Shown here: piece by piece, positions 15,181 through 27,304 of the stretch
Layout: every line of letters starts with the position of its first letter
Numbering within the stretch: position 1 is the stretch's first letter
DNA from: Onchocerca volvulus
Taxonomy: Eukaryota; Nematoda; Chromadorea; Rhabditida; Onchocercidae
Assembly (NCBI GenBank): GCA_000499405.2
Contig: HG738137.1
Coordinates: 22,406,603 to 22,470,602 of the forward strand
Length of the DNA: 64,000 bases
Direction of reading: 5' to 3'
Made by a program: the position numbers and the translations under genes
The notes under the pieces: model-generated
The model's input: only the letters and a program-made list of their open reading frames with translations
Told to the model about the DNA's origin: nothing
The model's database searches: none

Positions 15181-18100
15181 ATGAGCAAATGTGAATTAAG
15201 TGGGCAAAGACATTCTGTGGTCAAAGCGTCAATATCCGCTCCTTCCTCTAAAACTTCGACATTATTATCCTTATCTTCATCCTCGCTACCACCAACCTCA
15301 TCGTCAGTGTTGCTTCCAGAATCCTCATCGACATCGTCATCAGCACCATCATCAGCGGTTCCTGGAACTACCTGCGTGTTATCACCATCATCACCCACAT
15401 TACGGATTACTGAAAATAATGGCACCCCTTGCACTGCGACCAATACAAATGCCAGTGGTACTTCCACATACCATCACCATCGTGGAAGGATACTTTGTGA
15501 CGGATATTTGAGGCTTATTGAAGTACTGCGTGTCAATATTACTCAACTTCGAAATCTGCCACCTCGAAATATCCATAGTAATGGCAGTAATAGCAATCAT
15601 ATCAATAACAATGATCACATTCGACCAATAACAGTGCTAACACGATTGGACACTGTCAATATTTTTCAATCAACATCAACTGCTAATGGAAATATGTAAA
15701 TTTTGGCAATTTTATGAAATAACTCGAAAGTAAATTTATTAGCTTCGACTGCAACCTTTATAAGATTTTAATAAACTGACTTTAAAGGATTTCGCTTCGT
15801 AGTTTGATATGTTTCAAGAAATTACTGATATGCATAATGTCGATCACATTGCATTCGAGACAGAATTCTTTTATATCTAAGGCCGAAAAAATAATGATAG
15901 CTGATAAAAATATCATTGATCTAAAATAATAATTTCATTATGATGAGCAGCAATTTTATTTGCACTCACTATACTTTGAAGTTTTCGATACTTTACTTAT
16001 TTAATTTTTTTTTTTCATTTTTTGAATCTGCAATGAACAATACACAATTTTAGTTTTCTCAGATATTTTTTTAAGTTTGAATTTTGAAATTTAAGTTCAA
16101 TTACTTAAATTAATTACGCATTTGAATTTGCTTTATGCTGGCAATATTGCTCTATGAAAAAAAGCAATAGTATTCTTTCTAAGTCTTTATTTCTATGTAT
16201 CGCATAATTTTATTATTCTCTTTCCAAAAAAAAGTTTTTAATTGTATGTCAAGAGAGTTTTTATATTTAAAAAAGAAACGGACTTTTTGATATTTCATTA
16301 CATAAAATTTAAATGAAGTAGTTATAGACTTCTCTAATCAGATTTATCCGAGAGTACGTGAATCATTTCATTTGCTGTAGATGCTGTTTTGGCGACGATT
16401 TTGTTCACGAAATTTCGAATAGCTTCTCGCAGCTGCATTTTTTGATCACCGAAAACGTGGGCAATCGCTTACCGCGACAGATTGGTTTAGTGAGCATACG
16501 AAAACGCGATATTGTCAAACATTCCGGTGAGGATCGCTGGTATCGAATACAAGCCATCAATAGACAAAATGATGTTTCTGGACAAATTTGCATAGATGTG
16601 CGTTACGAACCAACCAGAAAATGCCTGGCTGTAAAGTAATCATTTTCAATTTTAATAAATAAATATTTTAGTAATCTGTAATTTATTAAACGATTTTTCA
16701 TTAATAGCACAATTTCATTTTTAGTACCAGCACAGACAGTTCTTTCGAAATCTTCTTAACTGTTCCGCTATTTCAATTTTAGATAGAGAATTTCTTTTTG
16801 CAGATGTTAGTGTCACTTATGATCAAAAAGTATTCTGAATGTTAGTGACAAGATAGAAATGAGGACATTGATCGTCGTTAATTCGTAATCCTATTTGATA
16901 TTTAATGTTTGCGGACAGCAAGAAGGCGGAGGGATTGCTCCTTTCATTTTTCTAAGCACAATAATCATTTTTAAACATTATAAGGAATAAAGTGATTAGA
17001 TATTACTCATCACAATCATTATTACCTGGAATACCTTATATCTATTTTGAATATCTTACATCCATTTTGAAAATTATGTATATTACATTGATTCAAAGAT
17101 AATTAACCTTCAATTAAAGCATTAATTATTATCATCTTCATTGTTACCAGTAAGATAATACTGCCAACTCTACTATTTCAAAATGAAACATACCATTTGA
17201 ATTTGAAGCAAAATGTTAGAGTTTATATTTCGTGAACTTCAATGTTTTGATTCTGAAGTAGAATTTGAAAGCCAATAGAATCCAACAATAGATAATGGAG
17301 TCTAAGGGAAATGTAAATCGAAAAGATACGAACGGTGGAGTAGCTTCATTATTTTCATTGCATATTGTCTGTGTAGTCACCAAATGTTTTAAGTGTGGAT
17401 TCTAGGATTCCTCAAATGGAATGCTGGAAATTAGAAATTATTATCATAGGTATTATTAGAGTATTGTATTTATTATCATATCTGAACAATAATAATTTCA
17501 AAGGATTAAGAAGTTCCATTCATATTTGAAAAGTTTTAGCTTTTCTCTATTTCTGATTCTGTGTTTATCATCTTGTTACATCTTAAGAAGCCATAATCGA
17601 TGAAGGAAACAGAATTGGTGGGTGGATTGGAGAATTTTGCTGTTTTCTGCGTGCTCAATAAGTAGTAATTTGATATTTGATTGCATAAAGGCTAGATTGG
17701 ACCATTAGTTTAGCACAACTATAAATAAAGAACGAAAAGAAAGAATTTCGAAGGCAATGCCTGCGAGAAATTTGCTTTCGGCGAATTACCACGCTTCCGG
17801 TGATCGGACAATATGATTATTGATGAAAGCGTGGGCGAAGAAAAATTGCACATTCAACTATAAAAGGGCGAAAAAGAAGAAATAAATTTTAGCATTAAGA
17901 CATGATTTTTACGTAATTGTTTCCAATATAATACAAATCTTTTGCATGCTCATAAAATGTTTAAGTAATTAATACCTAGAACATACATCTTTATTGAAGT
18001 TTAAAAATTTTCGCTTGTAATTTGGAAACCAGAACTATTTCTACATTTCACAGAATATTTATATCTAAAATGATGAAAATTTAGAATTGATTCTACCTTC

Positions 18101-21100
18101 TAGAAAGTCAATTTGAGTGCTAATGTGTCTAGCAAAGAAAATACCTGAAATAGATTCATTGTATATGATCGTATCTTATCGTTATTCAGGTCATCGTACT
18201 GCCTTTTGCGAAACATTGATGATATTTGAATTAGTCCTTGAAGATATCTGAATTTGAATCGAATAAAAAATAAAATAAAGTTTAAGTTCAAATTTCAAAT
18301 ATTCTTAATTTTATGATGCAATCCGTTTGTGCATTATGTACAAGATGGTGCAAAAAGTAGTGCATATTTCGTTCTTGCTTCACGAATGTTGGAAAAGTAA
18401 TTTTTGTAAAAGAGATCATTCTTGTTAGAGAAGAGAATTTATTGTTTGACGGAACAGTGAACCTTCATTACAAACAATTATCAGAGAATATCTAAGTAAA
18501 TTTATTACTGGGTATTCTTCCCTCTATCGCTCGTAGAGAAGAGTATTCTTCTTTGATTGTCGATTTTCGTTTCCATGAAATTTTGTTGTTAATTTTAAAA
18601 AATTTGAGGAGCCAAGCAGTCGTTCTTAGTAATCTCAACCATTTACTAAAATGATTTCTGTCAGTAAATCTTATCCCTTTGATAGGAATTTGAATGGTAA
18701 CCTTTGCGATAATTTTTTCTCCTTCTTCATTTTCATTTTCAAAATCTTTGAATTTTACTTCCCGGCTCGTGCTACCAAATAATTTATCGGAAAGTAATTT
18801 CGTGAAATAGACGATTCCTGCTTGAAAAGAAAATTTATTTGAATGGCAGAAAAAAGATTTTCCAACCAATTATCACTTCAAAAAAAAACAACCTGGATAT
18901 TCATCTCCATCCACATCGTCTTGGTTGTCGATTCCGAACCCCGAAAGGTTGTTTCCGTCGAAATTAGAAAAATTCGAGTGAAAAATTGAAACTGAAAGCA
19001 AAATCTCACAACAAGAAGTGAGTATCACTGTTGATGGTTGACCTCTCAAAACTTATGATTCATAGATTCATAAGTCTTAGTAGCTCTATCATCAACAGGA
19101 ACCAAAGCATCAGAAGATTTGTCGAATCACCAGTATCCAGTTGTTTGACATGGACAACTAGTTGGTGAAAATCTTTTTTTGCCGTTCAAAAGTGTTACTT
19201 CAACTTGGTTTGTCATCTTACTGTGTCGTAAAACGCTCCGATTAACAGATAAACAAAGTTAGAATAACTATTTTGAACGGCAGAAACTCCAGTTGTTCCT
19301 ATAGTCACGTTGACTTCTATTGAACTTGAACTGGCTTTATTCCAAAATCCCAATTCAATCCTTTCACGGCTTCTTCTCTCCTTCCTGACTTCCAATGTGT
19401 TGTCTTATGATTGGTCGATCTTACTTTGTTTGTCTGTTAATCGGAGCATTTTGGCGGGAAACATGTTTGTCATTTTAGTCCTTTGAAACTGTCTATATGC
19501 ATCTTGACCTTTAACACTTCTTATCCATATAAGTTCCACCGATTCTTGTCAAATTTTCACGCAATTTTGCATTCGAATAGGCGCGTGCTCTTATATAAAC
19601 ATATTTTTTTCACGTGTCACGTGCGTGACAGCTAACAGGAAGTGAAGGGCAGAATTTATTGACTCCGCTTTTTTTTTTCTCTCCTTCTTTTTCTTCCCAT
19701 CTCCCTCTCTCTGTTGCTATGCTTATTACATTATTTGGATTTATCCAAGAAAAGAAAGAAAAAAATGATAAAAAGAATTCAAATGCTTTCTGATATGGCA
19801 TATAAATATAAAAATTTTTGCATTTATAACGAATCTGAAAAAAATTTTAAATACCTGTAAAAATTTGAATTTTAAACTCTTTTTCTTTAATAAAATTTAG
19901 CTTAATTTGTTTGAAAAAAGGCATCAATTAAATCTAAAGAAATTATATTACATTAATTCTAAATATTTCTTAGGATCAATCTTTTGCTGAGTTAATCTCT
20001 TCTGACTTAATTTTAATTTACCTTAATTTGATGTAAATTTAATGCTGAAATAATAACTCATAACTTTCTTCATTTTTTAAATATTCAAATCCATCAGAAG
20101 TATTGGTGACTTAGAATTTTATATAATTGATACTAATTCTTTCTTTTTTAAATTTTATTACATTATACCTTAATTTGTTTATTTTTATCTATCTATAACT
20201 TGATCGCGAACAAAGTTCTAAATCTATTGGGAATGCCATCACTGAATCGATCTGCTGCTGCTTCGCTCGATGTGGAATTGCTTCGCGAACAAAATTACAA
20301 AACGACTGATCTTTTGTTATGTGCAATCAAATGTTTCTAAATTAACGTTTGAGCAAAAAGGTATTTACGATCAAATAATGCAAACTGTCACTAGGGATTT
20401 GGAGAAATCTTCTTCTTAGAAACGACAAGAGGAACTGGTAGAACGTTCTTAATTAGATTGACCCTGGTAGCAATTCGTTCCTAAAACGGCATGGCCTTAG
20501 TTCTTGCATCGTCCGGAATGGCTTCAGCATTGCTACCAGGTGGAAAAACTACTTATTCCGTTTTGAAATTGACATTGAGCATGCAATTCATTGAAACTCT
20601 CACATGTAACATTTCCAAAACATCTGGCATGAGTAAAGTATTGCAAAATGCAAACTGTTTGGGATGAATGTACAAATGGCGATGAATGCACAAATTGCGC
20701 ACAAAAAATCAGTCGAGACTCTTGATCGATCATTGCAAGATTTGCGTAGAAATATTATTCCATTTGGGGACGCATTAATATTGCTTGCAGGAGATTTCAG
20801 GTGAACATTATCTGTAATTCCTCGATCGACACCAGTAAACGAAATAAATGATTGCCTGAAATACTCTACTTTGTGGCAACACGTAAAGATGTTAAAATTA
20901 ACTACAAATATACGTGTTCAGCTGCGAAACGATCGATCGGCTGGAATATTCTTACATCAATTGCTGGAAATTGGGAACAGAAAGGTGCCGGTTGATCTGA
21001 CCACAGGACGAATTTCATTGCCTCATAACTTCTGCAATTTGATAAAATCAAAAAAAGAGTTATCACGATTGGCTGAGTGAACGAGCTGCTCTTGCGGCCA

Positions 21101-24100
21101 AGAACAAAGACGTCGATGAACTTAACGATATTTTACATTCTGACATTCAAAGTGAGACAATCACATATAAGTCCGTCGACACTGTTGCAGAAGCAGATGA
21201 AGAGGTTATGAATCCAACAGAATTTTTGAATTCACTTGATCTGCCAGGGATGCCACCGCACGTACTGCAATTGAAAATCAGCGTGCCAATTATCATGTTG
21301 CGAAATATCAACCAGCCAAAACTTTACAATGGTACGCGGCTTGCAGTAAAAAAATTAAAGAGCGATGTCGTAGAGGCAACAATCTTGACAGGACCTTTCA
21401 AAAATGAAGATGTCCTTATTCTCGCATTCCTAAGATTCCAATGGATATGCGCCATTTCAGTTTAAGAAATTGCAATTCCCAATTCTGTAGGCGTTTACTT
21501 TCACCATCAACAAAGCTCAGAGTCAATCTTTAGAATTGTGCGGTATAGATTTAGAGGCGGATTGCTTCTCACATGGACAGTTATATGTTGCGTGTTCTGG
21601 AGTCAGCAAACCAGACAATCTCTATATATACACAGACAATGAACAACAAAAAATATTGCATACTCACAATTATTGTGAAATTGAACATATAAAGTGGGCG
21701 AAAACTGAAAGATGTCAAATAATGCCATGACAATAATTGTAAAACAAAAAATACTGAAGATCAAGTGGTGCGACATAGTTTCAAAAGTGACGAAAAACAT
21801 GTTTACCACCAAAACAGCTTCAATTCACAGATAAACGACAAAGATCGACGCAGCGAAAGCAACAGTTCGAAGTTCCAAAATGTTCCAGTTCGACAGTTCA
21901 AAGCGACACACTTGAATAGTACTGTTTTCATTTATCGACAAAGGAAAGAATAACTCAGTAATTAATTTGCCTGGATGTTCTCCGATAATTGTTTGTTACA
22001 ACGAAACACTCTTCATCAATCAATAAAGCATTTCTCAACAGCATTCATCTCTGTCACACAAGATGCAAAAAACCTCTTCACAATTATTGCTGACCTAACC
22101 TAATCACAATAGCAGGAATCAATCTCCAATCCAATCAAATTACAAATCAAACTACAAAGTACCAGTTTTTTTTCCCAATACGAGAAACATGCACTTTCTC
22201 TTTTTTTTTTTTTCCAAACTAAACCAAACTGAGCTACAGCAACGCGTATATAAAAACATGGTATATTCGAATGCAAAGTTGTGTCAAAATTTCAGAGCAA
22301 TAGGTAAGGACTTTTCGATATCTAAGATTTTGAATTAATATAGATAAGGTCCGTGTTTAAGAACTTCCGGAGGTTCAAGATTTTGAACAAAAGAACAGTG
22401 ACATTTTTATTTATATAGAATGGCTGGAGCCGGATACGTGAAGCATGGCCGGCCCCTATAGACCAGCTGGATCGGCCACGCGTAACGTGGCCACGTCGAC
22501 TAGTTTACAATAATTACATATTTCGGATTTTTCCGACAACGAAATGAAAAAATTGATTTTTAGGGCATTGAACGGTAGAGCCGATCTGTTTAATTGGTTC
22601 CTCTAATTAATCAGTTAATCAATTAATTGATTGTTTGTTACTATCTTTTAATGTTTCCCCATGAAACATGATGCTAATCCTTTCTTTCTCTCATTGAAAT
22701 CTTTCTTATATCTTATTCATATCCATTTGAAAATCATTCAAAATCTTAGAAATCTGTTAAAAATTTTATACGAGAACGTCATCTCTTTTATAAATTTCAT
22801 TTTATTCATCAACTGTTTGCGGCAGATTCATGCGATTGACATGAATGGATGATATTTTCCTTCCCGATACTCTTTTCTGTCACTTTTTACATTGCACGAT
22901 TATTTCCTTTCGGCCTTTTTGTTTTATCCATCAACTTTTTTATACTGTAAAATTGCCTGAGTATATTGCAGTATTGATTAAAAACAAATCTAAAAAAAAA
23001 AAAAAAAAAAAAAAACGATTAGTTCAAAGCAAATATGAATGGATTACATTCCAGAACTTTTATTATTTCCTGTTTTTAATGATAGACGCAGTCCTGAATA
23101 AAGGAGAAACTCTGATCTCGATATTAATTTGATTTACTACATATAAGCCAGCTCTTTCAGGCTGATCTGTTGTGAATTCATTTCATTATAATTTAATATC
23201 CGTTTTTTGCTACAATTCTTAATTTTTGATTCCATGAAAAAATTTCGAATATTCAGTTTACGTTAGAAATTGCTATTTAATAATCAGATTCCTGATATTT
23301 TTTTTTTTTGCAAACAACAAAGTTCCAATTTCAAACATTGTGAGGATTTTTTGAAATTCATAGATGATATCATGAATGAAATCTGCGTATATTCATTATT
23401 AACAACCGGTGCTAGTCACTGTGATCTATTTTAAACACTTAAGCGGCATCTGTTTTTCTGCGTAAAAATAAGCAGTGAGATTTTTTCAACATGAAATTAC
23501 GTTAAACCATTTAAAAAAAGATTTTCAATAAAAAATAATACAAGAATATGCTTGCATTTATCGGTCTAATTCCTCCTTTAGTTTTATTACTTCTTGTGAC
23601 TTTTTTAATCTTGTGTTTAATTTTACTTCTGTTCATCAAAATTCATTTCCATACAATAAATACTGCTTGTTTAAAGAAATAAACTTTTTCGAGGATAGAA
23701 AAACAACTTTTTCTAGAAGAATGTCACTTATAGAGGTGTATTACTTCTGTGAAATAATTTCAGTTGTTAACATTTTCCAATTATGGTCACCAATATTTGT
23801 TATCCAGGAAATTAAAAAAATCTTTTGTTCTTCCGTATGATATTTATTCAAATTATTTATTCAACATCTCTAGAAAGAAAAGAGAGTGTGGGATCAAGTT
23901 TTGAACGAAGAAGAGGAACAATTGTCGGACTCACCAAAGAGGCCCTAAGAAGAGCAGTAAGCAGGAAACTTTTGAAAAAAGGAGAAAATTGCAGTATGAC
24001 TTCCAAAATATATATAGCCAGAAGATTTAGAATAGTTTTGATAATGTCAAATCATGGGTTCATCGACTGATTTTAAGGAATAAATAAGAGTACAAAAAAT

Positions 24101-27100
24101 TCTTGTAATCCTCACTTTTGAACATTTTTATTACTATTAAAAACATCTGGGACATATTCAGTTTTAAGATGAAAAAATCCTGTTAGAGCATTTCATGATC
24201 TAAATATTAGTGCTAACTAATTTTATAATAAGGCCAGATTTGGATCAATTCAATGTCAAAAATTCTTTTTTTAAGAAATGCGTCAATTGTCGATCATCGC
24301 CTTTCTTCTTCTTTCTAATATTTATCTTTCACCTTTCATTTTTGCCCTATTTACACTGGAATAAAGAGGAAATAGTTCCTTGAAAGAAGCGAAGATATAA
24401 ATTTCAAGCAATTATTTTCTTTTCATCATTTACTTTTTTTATATTTCCTCTGTCTGATCCCGTTTTTTGTCTTTCTATCTACTTATAAATTACTGTTTTT
24501 CACTTAATGGCTTCTTTTTATTAGAGCTAATCAAAAAGCATGGACAGAATGCTCTGTTTGAAATGCGATGAAGATACGATCTCTGCGAATTGAATTTCAT
24601 ACGAATGAAATCAAACGGCACACTCCTTTCCTGGGTTGACGTTGATTTACTTGATCTTCGTCGAATTACCTGGGGTTCACCTGCATCCTTGTTAGAAAAA
24701 CTCATGAAGTATCAAACTGTGCCCAAAATTTCTTCATGGTATGATCTAAAAAACAGATTAGACTCTGACTGTCTCCGTTCTACCTTGTTTTAGAGAGAGG
24801 GGAACAGTTAGTGAGACATGGACGATAACTGTGCTGAATTCATTTTACATTTCACAATGATATACGTTCCGGAAGTTCGAGAAATTTTTACTTTGTGCTC
24901 TTTCTTCCGCTCTCTCTCCTTCTCTCTCTCTCTCTCTCGCTTTTTCTCTCTTTGAAGTATTGAGCTGATAATTTATCATTTAAAAAGTTGAACAATTCAT
25001 TCGTGCCAAATAATCTCAAAAATTCTATTAAATCGATCGTCAAATTTTTTTGCCGAAAAATTTTACATCTTTACGTTAATAGATTCGCAGAACTTATTCG
25101 TAAATTCATAACTTCCAAAAGTAGGTAATCTCTTTTTATGCCAATTTTGCTAAGATTTTAAAAAGTTTTCCATTTCCATTTTTTTTCTGCAGGGTAGTGG
25201 ACTATGCAGGATTAAATATACATGAACCAGCAGATCTGTACTTATTGGTAACACTACAAGTGGCAACACGAGTTGTGCAGTCTAAAAAGTTAAGCATCGG
25301 CATTAACAGAGTAAGACAGATTTATTACTTCGTTGGAATTTTCAAACGGTTCCTGAAAAAGTTCGTAAATTGGAAGTATGTAATTTTGAGTCAAACTGAA
25401 ACATTGAGTTCGTTAACTTTTGCTCAAAAACTTTCTTTTCCATTGAGTTTTTTTTCTTCTTTTTTTTAAATACAACATCTGTTGAACAAATATTTTATTT
25501 AATTCTTAAATTTTGCATAATTCGGACCATATTTCATAACCATTAATAAATGATTTTTACCTCCAAAACTATATCTTCATAAATTTAAATTGAATTTGAT
25601 TAAAGGGAAAAATTCTTATCTAATTAATTTTTTCGGAAGAGAAAATGCTCATCGCCTGAAATATGTGGGAAAAAAAAGAGTTATCATATTTTTCTGTATA
25701 GGAAAGCGCTGAAACATTGTTCATGGAATGTGACGGAACGATTCTCGATGATAATCAAAGGACACAACGCATACAGCTGCGAATGTCACTTTGGCATGAT
25801 GTTTTACCAGGTTTCAACAGTTATTTTCAAGGACAAATTCGCATAACTCTCGATGATAATATTGTTCAAAAGGAATCTGTTGGCCCGCAGTGGTTCGTTC
25901 TGCATCTTTTCTCGCTTCATATTTTTTTTATTACGAACATTCTCAATCGTAGATAAAAACTGCAAGGTCCTTCACTAACTAAGAAGGTAGCTATCAATTA
26001 AAACATCGTGCTTATTATTGCTTAGAAATAATACATAGAAGAGAAATAGTACATAAAATTTTACATGAAAATTTTCTCGAATAGAAAAGATTTCTCTTTT
26101 AAATCATTCAGTTGGCGGTACCCGACGTATATCCAAATATATTAGTACTTAATTTCATTGAATATAGCTATTTTGAGACTTTTGCCAAGTTATTTTGATA
26201 ATTTTTGTCTCGAAAGCTGGTATTAAGATTTTTGAAAGACTATTTTTCCAATGAGATATAACTGAAGTTAACAGTAATCGTAATTGACTGCCAGTTGTAA
26301 ATTCGAAAGAACGAACTGAAAACGAATTTTTATCTATATTTTGCTAGATTACATTTAATCTTTTTCATTCAAAAAGAAAAAAATTATATGCGAGTTTATA
26401 TTTTAGCCTCTAAAAGTAGCAAGATAGATTGAGGACGGCGGAATTTCTAAAATTGATCTTTCTTCGTTATAGTTTATTTTAGTATATTCTAACCTAATTT
26501 TGTAAGAAAATTTTCTTCTTTTACATTCATATATTTCGATAAATCTTTTCACGAAATTTTATTTTTTTCCTTTACGTTTGCTTAACTTTCAGTTGATAAA
26601 AGTTCATCATTTTGAAAGCCTCTTTGTTGGAAATTTCTCGAATTACCATATTTTTTATAATGTTTTGTTAGCTGGAATTCACATGTAAATCTTTATCTCC
26701 CCAATAATTTATAGTTTTGTAGTTTAGAACGTCATCGTTTATATTTCGAAGAAAAGTAGCAATTAACCAGGCGCTTCATATTACACATTTTTAGCAATCG
26801 CCCACCACTTCCTTATCGTGCAGGAATGATTAATGCTTGCAAAATTTTACAACAAGCTTTCTTTCTGTTTGATGATGACTAGTAGTAGTTGCAGCTTTCT
26901 GCATTTTCTGTAATAATTCAAAATTTCAATTTTAAATTTTGAGAGAGTAAATAGAAAGGAAGAGAGATGGAAAAGAAGAAGGGAAAAGAAAGAACTCACG
27001 GAATCCCATAAGCTGATAAAATTTATATATCCAGTGATCGAATGTTCTGGTCTTTTAATTGTCAATAGCTCTTTGATAGTAATTCATAATTGTGATTTTG

Positions 27101-27237
27101 TCGAGGCCATTTATTTTTAATTTATCAAATTTATCACTGAATAGTAATAATTAGTATCAAACTAGACAAAACGAGTAGCTTATGTGTGTGTGTGTATGTG
27201 CATGTATATTTAGAGGTGTAAATTAATGCCCCAGGGA

Positions 27238-27304
<67 letters not shown>

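Larger units (their letters stand above)
20209..22503 (+). mobile_element. 5'-truncated Helitron with recognisable 3' terminus
   Basis: The left part (about 20209-21729) is a broken PIF1-type Helitron helicase. The right end has the features of a Helitron 3' terminus: a 7-bp perfect stem GGCCACG/CGTGGCC with a 5-nt loop, seven nucleotides, then CTAG, followed by host T. No Rep/HUH nuclease segment was seen upstream and no clear 5' TC end was found, so the copy appears truncated on the left. The element sits in the sense direction in RasGAP intron 2 and is more GC-rich than its surroundings. The 770 bp between helicase and terminus has no supported gene. Confidence 0.8.
16636..25192 (+). other. 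RasGAP intron 2 (8.6 kb) with nested mobile-element relics
   Basis: This intron separates the end of C2A from the start of C2B. The donor is AA|gtaatc and the acceptor ttctgcag; joining them restores a Lys codon and gives CLAVKVVDYAGL across the junction, which fits the start of a C2 domain. Inside it are a BEL/Pao-like relic on the minus strand (about 18.5-18.9 kb), a paired CACGTG motif near 19.6 kb, a decayed Helitron (about 20.2-22.5 kb) and CT-rich simple sequence near 24.9 kb. A candidate exon at about 23874-23959 has open frame and a gtaagc donor but does not fit the phases. Confidence 0.7.

Noticed and set aside
17789..17834. Hairpin CCACGCTT/AAGCGTGG in RasGAP intron 2
   Set aside because: Only 8 bp with a 30-nt loop; not distinguishable from chance.
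23825..24070. Candidate RasGAP exon ESVGSSFERRRGTIVGLTKE
   Set aside because: It has an acceptor and a gtaagc donor, but its phases fit neither neighbour, and direct joining of 16635 to 25193 gives the expected start of C2B without it.
24490..24793. Open frames on both strands around DVDLLDLRRITWG
   Set aside because: They do not fit the RasGAP phases, have no clear acceptor and show no family match.
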